From the NCBI RefSeq assembly GCF_013114545.1, contig NZ_VTXI01000001.1:124001-188000 (forward strand): DNA of 64,000 nt, in the 5' to 3' direction. The notes below the pieces were generated by a model. That model saw nothing but the letters and a program-made list of their open reading frames with translations, was not told the origin of the DNA and searched no databases. The position numbers were made by a program, and so were the translations under genes. Of the stretch, positions 41,978 through 50,066 are shown piece by piece (positions within the stretch are counted from its first letter, which is position 1; every line of letters begins with the position of its first letter). This DNA is from Vibrio sp. RE86 (GTDB lineage Bacteria; Pseudomonadota; Gammaproteobacteria; Enterobacterales; Vibrionaceae).

Positions 41978-43930
41978 TTAGGCTTTAGCAAAAAAGATGG
42001 CAATTGAAGCAGGGGCAACCAGCACTTGTTTATGATCGATTGTCTGGTGAAGCTCATGAGAGTCCGTATTACAGATCATATTCCACTCTTTTATATCTGT
42101 CTCTGGTAGGGTAAACCGAGCAGGAGCATTGGTCTGGTTGATACAATAGAACAGCTCATTTCCCTCTTTTCCTATGCCTAGGTGCAGAGCAACAGAACTC
42201 AATCGATTCCAATCGTCATGCTCCATGAAAGCGCCATCTAGACGCCGCCAGAATATGCGGTTGGTGTTGCGTTTTTCTCCGCTGAATGCTCGGATGAATG
42301 GCACCATAAATTCTTGGCGTGCTTTTACCATCTCAGCTAACCAAGATTTGAACTGTTCTTTTCGTTCAGACGATTGCCAGTTGAGCCAGCTCAGTTCGTT
42401 ATCTTGGCAGTAGGCGTTGTTGTTACCTTGCTGAGAATGCGATAAAACGTCAGCGGTTAAAATGTGTGGGATACCAAAGGCAAACAGTAAGCTTGCCATG
42501 AAGTTTCGCTTCTGTTTCTCACGCTTTTCGATAATGGTTGGGCTTTCGGTTTCCCCTTCGACACCGTAGTTGTCAGAACGGTTGTCACCATGACCATCTC
42601 GGTTTTGCTCACCGTTTTCTTCATTGTGTTTGTGTTTGTATGAGACGAGGTCTTGCATGCAGAAACCATCGTGATACGTGATGTAGTTGACGGTCAGCTT
42701 GTAAGGCCAGTTCGCTGCACTGTAAAGATCACGTGAACCCATTAGTCGGGTTGCAAACTCTTTCAAGAAGCCCTGATCACCGCGCCAGAAACTGCGTGTG
42801 ATGTCTCTTAGGCGATCATTACATTCATTCCAACCGAATGGAAAATTACCGACTTGATAACCGTTAGGGCCAATGTCCCAAGGTTCGGCGATGAGTTTTA
42901 CTTCACGAAGCACAGGGTCTTGTGCGACTGCCTTAAAGAATGCCGCATCTTGGCTGAAGTGCTCACCATGGCGACCAAGCGTTGCTGCAAGATCAAAGCG
43001 GAACCCATCGATTTTGTATTCACTAACCCAGTAGCGAAGCGTGTCCATGACGAGGTTTAGTGACGGTTGGTAGGCAAGATCAACGGTGTTACCACAGCCA
43101 GTGTAGTTTGCGTAATGTTCACCATGTTGGATGTAGTAGCGTTTATCTAGGGCTTTTAGGTTAAATACTGGGCCGTCAGCGCCACCTTCAGCGGTGTGGT
43201 TGTAGACAACGTCGAAGATCACCTCGATACCATTGCGATGCAACTCTCTGATCGCTGTTTTTAACTCTGTCACGGCGTCTTGTGTGGCGTAGCGTGGGTC
43301 TGGCACCATGAATAAGTATGGGTTGTATCCCCAGTAATTGACCTTATCCATCTTTAATAGGTGCGGCTCATGCATACATGCCGCGACAGGCAATAACTGC
43401 AGTGTGTTGATGTTTTGCTGTTTGTAGAAATCCAGCATAGGTTGGCTAACCAAGCCTAGATAGCAGCCGCGTTGATTCCCATCCACTTCACTATTGAGTT
43501 TTGTCAGCCCTTTCACATGGGTTTCAAACAGAACCATCTCTTCACGAGGTCTGTTTGGGCTTTCGACGCCTTGCCAGTCAAAGTTGTCATCAACGACTAC
43601 ACATTTGGCAAGCTTAAAGCTTTCTGTAGAAGAGAAAGGTAAGTTGTAGTGAAGCGGTTTTTCCAACGCCTTTGCATAAGGGTCAGAGACAAGATGAGGC
43701 TCGTCGCCGTTCTCAACAATATAAGCGTACTTTTGTCCGGCTTTGATTCCTGGCAAAAAGGTATAACGAACGCCTGCGTATTCACCTTCTAGATTGAATG
43801 TGGTGAATTCTCCATTGCAATCAAATAGCGCGAGCTGAATGTCTTTGGCATCTGGGGCAAATATAGAAAAGTTACACCCTTGTTCGCTAGGCGTAGCACC
43901 TAAAGGGTAAGGACGGGATCGCTGCATCAT
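41978..43930 (-). CDS. glgX: glycogen debranching enzyme GlgX-type
   Basis: A 650-residue isoamylase-type GH13 protein, close to E. coli GlgX (657). It begins with a beta-sandwich (about 1-130) and has the catalytic sites DGFRFDLA (nucleophile Asp, about 335-342), LIAEPWD (acid/base Glu) and YHDG (transition-state Asp). It removes 1,6-linked branches from glycogen phosphorylase limit dextrin. It shares a 423-base divergent region with a maltoporin gene, so both may answer to maltodextrin. Confidence 0.9.
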   Translation of the reverse strand: MMQRSRPYPLGATPSEQGCNFSIFAPDAKDIQLALFDCNGEFTTFNLEGEYAGVRYTFLPGIKAGQKYAYIVENGDEPHLVSDPYAKALEKPLHYNLPFSSTESFKLAKCVVVDDNFDWQGVESPNRPREEMVLFETHVKGLTKLNSEVDGNQRGCYLGLVSQPMLDFYKQQNINTLQLLPVAACMHEPHLLKMDKVNYWGYNPYLFMVPDPRYATQDAVTELKTAIRELHRNGIEVIFDVVYNHTAEGGADGPVFNLKALDKRYYIQHGEHYANYTGCGNTVDLAYQPSLNLVMDTLRYWVSEYKIDGFRFDLAATLGRHGEHFSQDAAFFKAVAQDPVLREVKLIAEPWDIGPNGYQVGNFPFGWNECNDRLRDITRSFWRGDQGFLKEFATRLMGSRDLYSAANWPYKLTVNYITYHDGFCMQDLVSYKHKHNEENGEQNRDGHGDNRSDNYGVEGETESPTIIEKREKQKRNFMASLLFAFGIPHILTADVLSHSQQGNNNAYCQDNELSWLNWQSSERKEQFKSWLAEMVKARQEFMVPFIRAFSGEKRNTNRIFWRRLDGAFMEHDDWNRLSSVALHLGIGKEGNELFYCINQTNAPARFTLPETDIKEWNMICNTDSHELHQTIDHKQVLVAPASIAIFFAKA

Positions 43931-44353
43931 TATGGCTTTCTATCAGTATTTATTGCTTATATCTCTAGTTAATAGATTTGCATACTGCAGGTCAAGCGGC
44001 AGATTGAAAAAGTGACTTTGTAATTTTATTTCAATCATTGAGGCCAATTATTGAAAAAAGTGAGCTCCATAGCATTTTGTTCGGGTTATTTTTCTCCTCC
44101 TCGGAAAACTCACCCCTATTATTGTGATACAGGCAGTTAAAATACCGTTCTGTATAATTTCTACTCCTTTCTCATCCCCCCTAAATATTTCTCATCTGGA
44201 GGATTCGAGCTTTCTACTCCCTCTGTAATCTTGTCAGTGTTGAAACAGAACGGGGGTGCGACCCCCATCTTACCTCTCTTATTTTATCTGTTGCTGCCTT
44301 TACAGAGAGAGCGAAGAGAGCAAAAGAATAATAATCCCTAAATGGAGTTAATA
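43931..44353. promoter_or_regulatory. glgX-lamB divergent region with MalT-like boxes
   Basis: 423 bases without a gene. On the minus strand GGGGATGAGA at 44179-44170 matches the MalT box GGGGAKGAGG at 9 of 10 positions, with a weaker copy (CCAGATGAGA) exactly 20 bp away at 44199-44190. A possible CRP half-site, TGTGA, lies at 44124-44128. A G/C hairpin, GGGGGT-GCG-ACCCCC at 44252-44266, is in the lamB leader. Regulation by MalT and CRP is inferred. Confidence 0.5.
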
Positions 44354-45856
44354 ATGAAAAAAGTAAGTGTAATTGCTGCTGCAGTGGCAACCGCATTAAT
44401 GGCTGGATCGGCTATTGCTGCGGAAGCAAGTTTAGAAGAGCGTGTCGCACAACTGGAGGCGCAACTGGCTGAAACGACAGCGGTTGCGGAAGAAGCGCAA
44501 GCAACGGCTTCAGAAGCGGATAGCGGTTTTGAATTCCATGGCTATGCTCGTCAAGGTGTTGTTTATAACGGTGATGGCTCTCGCTTAGACAAAGGTGGCT
44601 TCCACGACCAAGGTGCGTTCTTCCACCCAGCGGCGCCTTATCTACATAACTACCGTTTAGGTAATGAACCTCACAACTACCTAGAAGCTAACCTAAGTAA
44701 GAAGTGGACGACTGAGTCTGGTACTTGGGCTAAGTTCTATACAACACTTGCTACACACCAATACTACGCTGACTCTGCGTTCAGTGAAGGCAATGGTGGT
44801 GATGACAACGATCTGTCGTTCCGTCAAGTTTATGCAGAGATGGGTAACCTAGATTTCCTACCTCAAGGCGCAACAATGTGGGCTGGTAAGCGTTACTACG
44901 GCCGCGCAGATATCTATCAATCAGACTTTTTATACCGCATTTACGATGGTACTGGTATCGGTGTCCAGAACATTGCGGTAGGTGAACAATCTCTAGATAT
45001 TGCTTACATTACAGCAGACCGTGGTAGCTGGACTCCTCAAGATGCAGATGGCATCGATGAGCTACAGCACAACTTGAATGTGGCGTACAAAGGCGTTAAA
45101 GGGCTTGGGGGTTCGTTTGATTTTGAAATGAACTTAGCTTATGCAGGTAACCGTGCAGACAACACAGGAACTATTGACGGTGTTGCGGTAGATACTGATA
45201 AGCCTGAATTTGGCTATAACTTCGCGGTAACTTACGGCCGTGGTGACTTCTTCGGTTTCGCAGACGGTTGGTCTAAAGTCGCAGTGATGGCTGGTGGTGG
45301 CTTAGGCGCATCTCACCAATCTAACACTCTGTTTATCAACAACGAAGATGCGTTTGGTGCTCGTGTAGCGGCATTCGGTGTTTGGGATATCTCTGATGAC
45401 TGGGACATGATGGCAGAGTTCGTCTATGACCGTAACAAAGATGGCGAATACCTAACGGATGATTCAGTTAATGGATACACTGGCGGCACTCAAGATATTG
45501 AGTACTACACTGTTGGTGTAATGCCAGTATACAAAGTGACACAGAACTTCTCTATTCAGTCTCAGTTCTCATATGAGTACGGTAGCTCTGACTTCGAAGG
45601 TTCGAAAGACTACAAAATCTGGCACGGTGGCTCGGCTTACCTAGATGGAAGCTCAATGTACAAAGCGACGATTGCGCCAACTGTAACGCTAGATTCTGGT
45701 AATTTCTGGGCTAAACCAACATTCCGAGCATTTGCTACGTATGCGACTTGGGATGATGAAATCGGTGCAACTGGCCAAGGTGTTGGTACAAATGGTTCAG
45801 CAACCGACAACGATTACGAGATCACTTACGGTGTACAAATGGAAGTTTGGTTCTAA
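44354..45856 (+). CDS. lamB: maltoporin (LamB family)
   Basis: A 500-residue outer-membrane trimeric porin. Signal peptide MKKVSVIAAAVATALMAGSAIA is followed by a coiled-coil (EASLEERVAQLEAQLAETTAV, about 24-44) and an 18-stranded barrel beginning GFEFHGYARQGVVY. LamB markers are AGKRYYGRADIYQSDFLY, followed by DGTGIGVQN. It ends EVWF. It lets maltodextrins through the outer membrane. The ATG at 44354 follows GGAG by 6 bases; the upstream ATG at 44342 lacks one. The N-terminal coiled-coil is unusual compared with E. coli LamB but occurs in Vibrio relatives. Confidence 0.93.
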   Translation: MKKVSVIAAAVATALMAGSAIAAEASLEERVAQLEAQLAETTAVAEEAQATASEADSGFEFHGYARQGVVYNGDGSRLDKGGFHDQGAFFHPAAPYLHNYRLGNEPHNYLEANLSKKWTTESGTWAKFYTTLATHQYYADSAFSEGNGGDDNDLSFRQVYAEMGNLDFLPQGATMWAGKRYYGRADIYQSDFLYRIYDGTGIGVQNIAVGEQSLDIAYITADRGSWTPQDADGIDELQHNLNVAYKGVKGLGGSFDFEMNLAYAGNRADNTGTIDGVAVDTDKPEFGYNFAVTYGRGDFFGFADGWSKVAVMAGGGLGASHQSNTLFINNEDAFGARVAAFGVWDISDDWDMMAEFVYDRNKDGEYLTDDSVNGYTGGTQDIEYYTVGVMPVYKVTQNFSIQSQFSYEYGSSDFEGSKDYKIWHGGSAYLDGSSMYKATIAPTVTLDSGNFWAKPTFRAFATYATWDDEIGATGQGVGTNGSATDNDYEITYGVQMEVWF

Positions 45857-45883
45857 ACAAACTTTTCAAAACTACTGTCCTAG

Positions 45884-45909
45884 AACCCTCGCTTAGGCGA
45901 GGGTTTTTT
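45884..45909 (+). terminator. terminator of lamB
   Basis: AACCCTCGC-TTAG-GCGAGGGTT followed by TTTT. Confidence 0.9.
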
Positions 45910-46184
45910 CGTATTTATTCGAGTAAGTTCAATTTAATTTTTCAAAGTGTGATCTTGATCGGCCTTAAATTTTCTTTCAAAGAAAACTTAAAAACAATAG
46001 ATATTTTATATAGTTACGATTTTCTGATAATTCACATATTTGTAATACTAGTGAAAAACTTTCCCTATAAGTGACTAGTTGCACTTAATTTTTTCTTTTT
46101 TCGTACTACGTTTTAGTTGTTCGCGCAGTTTTAGTCTATTCAGATTAAATCGGACAGGGTTAAACCAAATACGGACATTAGAAA
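45910..46184. promoter_or_regulatory. upstream region of the porin gene
   Basis: About 275 AT-rich bases with no reading frame of note. A promoter for the porin is expected here; no operator could be named. A short reading frame starting inside lamB and passing through the terminator was rejected. Confidence 0.4.
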
Positions 46185-47186
46185 ATGAATATTAAATTAT
46201 TAGCCGTCGCAGTTACGGCAGCAGCATGTGGTACAAACGCCTTCGCAGCAGAAATCTACAACAGCGATGGTTCAACAATTTCTCTTGGTGGTTATGTCGA
46301 TGTCGGTCTCGGCGAATACGGCTCTAGTGATGAAGTCGAAGTACACCAAGTTTCTCCTCGAATTAATATTGGCGGCACTCAAGATGTGGGTAACGGCGTC
46401 ACGGTCGATGCCAAAGGTGAATGGCAACTTGACTACCTAGATGGCGGAGATACGTCATTCACCACTCGTTTAGGTTACTTGGGTGTGACCCATGAACAGG
46501 GTGGTCGTTTAGTACTGGGTACGCAATGGGCACCGTATTACGACATCGCAGGTGTAGCAGATATGCCAATTGCGTTCGCCAATGACTTTCTTTACGAAAA
46601 CCATGGCAACCTAGCGACAGGTCGTGGTGATAAGATGGTGACTTATCGCAAGGGCTTTATGTTTGCTGATGATATGTCACTGGACTTTGGTTTAGGTTGG
46701 CAAGGCAAGCATAACGAAGGTTTAACGGTTTATGATGCTCGTGGTCAGATCGCAGTATCCTTCTCATTCATGGGCGCTTCGTTAGGTTACGTTTATAACG
46801 GTGGTGAAGTTAACAATGTTGATGCTGAGTCGAACGCAGTTTCCCTGAAATACGGTAGCTACGGCGATGGTATTTATGCGGCGTTAGTCTACGCGATGAA
46901 CGATCAGTTCTATGATGGTCTGTACGAATCTGACCAATATGAAGCGCTTCTTGCTTATGGCTTAGGTAATGGACTAAACGTGAGTGTGAACTACGAAGCG
47001 GTGGATGGTAAGGCGACATCGGCTTCAAGCAGTCAAACACAATTTAGCCAAAGTGCGATTCAAGCTGAATACAACTTTACACCTAAGCTAGTTGGTTTCG
47101 CTGGTTACCAAATTGATCTGGGTGATGATGATCCTGCAACGGAAGATGACGATAAGTGGACTTTCGGTGCTAGATACTTCTTCTAA
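46185..47186 (+). CDS. outer-membrane porin (Gram-negative general porin type)
   Basis: A 333-residue porin with signal peptide (LLAVAVTAAACGTNAFA) and a 16-strand barrel beginning STISLGGYVDVGLGEYG and ending TFGARYFF with terminal Phe. The loop region LGTQWAPYYDIAGVADMPIAF resembles the constriction loop of OmpU/OmpL-type vibrio porins. It is separated from lamB by a terminator and has its own promoter region. Substrate selectivity cannot be read off. Confidence 0.88.
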   Translation: MNIKLLAVAVTAAACGTNAFAAEIYNSDGSTISLGGYVDVGLGEYGSSDEVEVHQVSPRINIGGTQDVGNGVTVDAKGEWQLDYLDGGDTSFTTRLGYLGVTHEQGGRLVLGTQWAPYYDIAGVADMPIAFANDFLYENHGNLATGRGDKMVTYRKGFMFADDMSLDFGLGWQGKHNEGLTVYDARGQIAVSFSFMGASLGYVYNGGEVNNVDAESNAVSLKYGSYGDGIYAALVYAMNDQFYDGLYESDQYEALLAYGLGNGLNVSVNYEAVDGKATSASSSQTQFSQSAIQAEYNFTPKLVGFAGYQIDLGDDDPATEDDDKWTFGARYFF

Positions 47187-47221
47187 AAAGAATCTACTGC
47201 CTTAACACAATGATAGTGTTG

Positions 47222-47250
47222 ACGCCTATTCACTTTGAATAGGCGTTTTT
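47222..47250 (+). terminator. terminator of the porin gene
   Basis: ACGCCTATTC / GAATAGGCGT stem followed by TTTT. Confidence 0.9.
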
Positions 47251-47388
47251 CTGTCTATCTAGGCTCAAATAAGTTATCTCCTTATCAATAATATGGGGAA
47301 AAGCTCAGAGTTTTGGATACTGCCTCTCCACTTTACAGCGAATTGAATTAGAATATGCGCTCTTAATAATCAGTTCAGGGAAGATGAG

Positions 47389-48003
47389 ATGAATTCAGTG
47401 AGGCTTGAGGAGAGCTTGGTGCATCCAAGCAAAATATTATGTGTCGGTCGTAATTACCTTGAACACATCCATGAGCTAAACAACGCTATTCCTGAACAGA
47501 TGGTGGTATTCTCCAAACCGTCCACGTCGATATCATCTCAACTCAATGCTTATCATCAAGAACGTCTGCACTATGAAGGAGAGATCTGTTTTATCGTACA
47601 AGAAGGCGAGCTATCAGCGGTTGGGCTTGGGTTAGACCTCACTAAGCGTGATTTGCAATCTAAACTCAAGTCAAAAGGGCTGCCATGGGAGCGCGCGAAA
47701 GCGTTTGATGGCTCAGCGGTATTTAGCCGTTTTATTCCGCTTGATGGGATCGACATTGAACAGCTTGAGATTGAACTCTTCATCAACTGCGTTCGAGTAC
47801 AAAAAGGTTCGGTTAAGCAGATGATGTACTCACCAAATGCGATTCTTAACGAGCTTAAATCTTACACAACGTTATGTGATGGTGACATCATTATGACGGG
47901 CACGCCACAAGGTGTTGGTGAGGTGCATGAATCGGATGTGTTTCTTGCTCGATTGATTCAAGCGGAGCAAACGTTGATCGAAATCGAATGGGTCGCACAG
48001 TAA
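47389..48003 (+). CDS. fumarylacetoacetate-hydrolase family protein
   Basis: A 204-residue FAH-fold protein. It starts with ILCVGRNYLEHIHELNNAIPE and has the metal-binding HYEGEICFIV (Glu, about 63-73), and the end motif GDIIMTGTPQGVGEV. This is the pattern of the short YcgM/acylpyruvase branch; these cleave acylpyruvates or related beta-diketo acids or decarboxylate oxaloacetate. Substrate not predicted. AGGGAAGATGAG precedes the ATG. A hairpin terminator lies 31 bases after the stop. Confidence 0.87.
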   Translation: MNSVRLEESLVHPSKILCVGRNYLEHIHELNNAIPEQMVVFSKPSTSISSQLNAYHQERLHYEGEICFIVQEGELSAVGLGLDLTKRDLQSKLKSKGLPWERAKAFDGSAVFSRFIPLDGIDIEQLEIELFINCVRVQKGSVKQMMYSPNAILNELKSYTTLCDGDIIMTGTPQGVGEVHESDVFLARLIQAEQTLIEIEWVAQ

Positions 48004-48034
48004 AACCCTTTACTTTACCCTAAGGGCAAGGATT

Positions 48035-48069
48035 AACCTTCAATAGAGCTTACTATTGGAGGTTTTTTT
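48035..48069 (+). terminator. terminator of the FAH gene, overlapping the next SD
   Basis: AACCTTCAATAG / CTATTGGAGGTT (one G-T pair) then seven T. The downstream arm contains GGAGG, the only plausible ribosome-binding site for the small ORF at 48073. Confidence 0.85.
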
Positions 48070-48072
48070 ATT

Positions 48073-48186
48073 ATGGGTTGTTGCAACAAAGCCCCTAAAG
48101 GTGGCACGACGAATCTTGGCCTGTTACTGAAGCTTGTCGTCGGTATGGCTGTTTTCTTGTTTTTGATTATCGCTCTGTTTGGATGA
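48073..48186 (+). CDS. 37-residue small membrane protein
   Basis: An ATG frame encoding a Cys-Cys N-terminus (MGCCNKAPKGG), then one hydrophobic helix (LGLLLKLVVGMAVFLFLIIALF) and a stop. Its GGAGG lies 10 bases before the ATG within the preceding terminator hairpin. The clean helix and pattern argue for a real small membrane protein with a short cytoplasmic or periplasmic thiol head. Function unknown. Confidence 0.6.
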   Translation: MGCCNKAPKGGTTNLGLLLKLVVGMAVFLFLIIALFG

Positions 48187-48403
48187 TTTTTTAGCACTAT
48201 TCAATCATGTGCCTATTGTTAACTTGTTGATAATAAATGAAATAGAGACCAGAACCCTTGTTCATCCGCAATAGATGACGATTTTAAATGTTATGGTTCG
48301 ATTTATACTCCGTTAATCGTATCTATTGTGATTATTTATAATGGATATTGTTGTAAAGTTGAACTAAAATCCCGCCTCCTCCTGTTTCTGTAAAATTATT
48401 ATT

Positions 48404-49036
48404 ATGATCGACATCTCTGTGCTACCGGTGTATCTAACCGCAGTGGTAGCCCTTCTATTGTTGCCTGGCCCTGATATGTTACTTATTGCGAGCTCGAGTA
48501 TGAGCTATGGCCGACGAGTAGGCATTTTCGCAAGCTTAGGTAATGCGACATCGGGGATTATCCTAACTTTATTAGCGGCGCTTGGTGTGTCTGCATTGAT
48601 TGCAATGAGCCCTTTGGCACTTAAAGCTCTGCATCTATTGGGTGGCGCATATCTGCTAAAAATGGGCTGGGATTGCCTAAGAGCAAGTGCTGCGGATGCG
48701 CCTGAATTGGACGGGAATAATAAAGTTGCCACGACTTTTTACCAAAGAGCGTTAGTCAGTAACCTACTTAATCCGAAAGCATTGGTCTTTTTCGTTATGT
48801 TCCTTCCGCAATTCGTGTCTGGCAACATTACGGCCAGCTCAGGTGAGCAGATGCTGGCGCTTGGGTTGCTGCTCAATGTTCTTGGTCTACTGTTTAACTT
48901 GCTGCTTGTTGCTCTTGTAGGAACGCTTGGTAAGCCTCTGCTAGAGAACGCAAAGTTTCGAACTTATCAGCATAAAGTGATGGGCGGGGTATTTGTGATA
49001 CTCGCTATTTGGATGTTAAGCTCATTTGCAAGCTAA
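48404..49036 (+). CDS. LysE/RhtB-family amino-acid exporter
   Basis: A 210-residue membrane protein with six helices. Signature features are LLPGPDMLLIASSSMSYGRRVGIFASLGNATSG (about residues 18-50) and NLLNPKALVFFVMFLPQF (about 120-137). Members export basic amino acids, threonine, homoserine or related compounds. It is monocistronic with its own terminator, and the small membrane gene ends 217 bases earlier. Confidence 0.9.
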   Translation: MIDISVLPVYLTAVVALLLLPGPDMLLIASSSMSYGRRVGIFASLGNATSGIILTLLAALGVSALIAMSPLALKALHLLGGAYLLKMGWDCLRASAADAPELDGNNKVATTFYQRALVSNLLNPKALVFFVMFLPQFVSGNITASSGEQMLALGLLLNVLGLLFNLLLVALVGTLGKPLLENAKFRTYQHKVMGGVFVILAIWMLSSFAS

Positions 49037-49046
49037 CCAAACAATT

Positions 49047-49074
49047 AAAGCCAGCCGTTAGCTGGCTTTTTTTA
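49047..49074 (+). terminator. terminator of the LysE-type gene
   Basis: AAAGCCAGC / GCTGGCTTT stem with a five-base loop followed by a T-run. Confidence 0.9.
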
Positions 49075-49106
49075 TCTCTGCTGATCGCGGTACAAGGATG
49101 ACATTT

Positions 49107-49526
49107 ATGAATGTGCAGTTTGTTCTTAATCCACCTAAGAATATTAAAGACGTTATCTACAATGGGCTTAAAGCATTCAATTTAAAACACTTTCCAGATG
49201 AAGACGTCAGCTCTTTGGCTTGCTATGCGGCAGATGAACATGGGGACTTTGTTGGAGGTCTAACAGGAGAGATTTTTACCACCTCTTTGTTTGTCGAGTT
49301 CTTCTGGGTGGATGATAAAAAACGTCATTCAGGAGTAGGCTCTATTCTGATGGAACGATTAGAGAAAGAAGCAGTCCAAATGGGCGTAACGGATGTTTAC
49401 CTTGATACGTATAGCTTTCAAGCTCCTGACTTTTACAAGAAATTGGGGTTCATCGAGGTGGGCAGGTATACGGATTTCCCAACTCAGGGTATTGATAAAA
49501 TCTTCTTACAAAAGAGAATTGTATAG
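49107..49526 (+). CDS. GNAT acetyltransferase
   Basis: A 139-residue GNAT protein. Its acetyl-CoA motif is KKRHSGVGSILMERLEKEA (about 71-89) and its C-terminal FYKKLGFIEVGRYTDFPTQ is the usual beta-bulge region. The ATG at 49107 is favoured because AAGGA ends 8 bases before it, while the ATG at 49098 is too close. Substrate unknown; no partner gene. The Scs-like operon begins 110 bases later. Confidence 0.85.
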   Translation: MNVQFVLNPPKNIKDVIYNGLKAFNLKHFPDEDVSSLACYAADEHGDFVGGLTGEIFTTSLFVEFFWVDDKKRHSGVGSILMERLEKEAVQMGVTDVYLDTYSFQAPDFYKKLGFIEVGRYTDFPTQGIDKIFLQKRIV

Positions 49527-49635
49527 GTAGGTCAACAGGCCCTAGTATCTTGCAATACCCTAACAAAACTTTCTAACGGCTTGTCATAATCTGACGGGTT
49601 TTAATTTCGGTCACCAACTTCGGTAAACAACCAAT

Positions 49636-50001
49636 TTGCAACAACCTTTAGCGATATCTCATTCAGCAAAAATCACTCTCATCCTCATTGGGTGGGTTTT
49701 TGCTATATGTCTTTCGCAGAATGCAGGTTGGCAGTCTGTGTGCGAATTTAAAACGTCGTTCTTAACTGACCACACCATGCAATCATCGCAGTCAAATGAC
49801 CTCGGTGAGCAGTGTGACCTCACGGAAAAGCTTCTCAGTAGCGCCAAAGCCAGCTTAGAACACGTCATTATTGCCGTGTTCATCATTGCACTTGTTTTGG
49901 TCGCTTGGCGGATTGTGAGCAATCATGCTGCGCCAGCGTTTACAGAACCTATCCCTCCAAACAACCGGCTGCATTTAACGTTTTGTGTCTTTAGAGAGTA
50001 A
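49636..50001 (+). CDS. small membrane protein in the ScsA position
   Basis: A 121-residue frame with two hydrophobic stretches (ITLILIGWVFAICLSQ and HVIIAVFIIALVLVAW) and two periplasmic cysteines (SVCEF and EQCDL) about 22 residues apart. It lies directly before a DsbD-like gene, the position and size of ScsA in Salmonella scsABCD. The start is weak: TTG at 49636 with no clear ribosome-binding site, so the true start may be different. Its cysteines fit a redox partner but its identity with ScsA is inferred from context alone. Confidence 0.45.
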   Translation: MQQPLAISHSAKITLILIGWVFAICLSQNAGWQSVCEFKTSFLTDHTMQSSQSNDLGEQCDLTEKLLSSAKASLEHVIIAVFIIALVLVAWRIVSNHAAPAFTEPIPPNNRLHLTFCVFRE

Positions 50002-50066
50002 CGCCGCGACCGACTAACTTTTTTGTTAGCGCTTTTGCGCACCTGTTATTTATTCCCCATGATGGT

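Noticed and set aside
45847..46074. 75-codon plus-strand frame after lamB
   Set aside because: Starts inside lamB, passes through its terminator hairpin, and has no ribosome-binding site or recognisable pattern.
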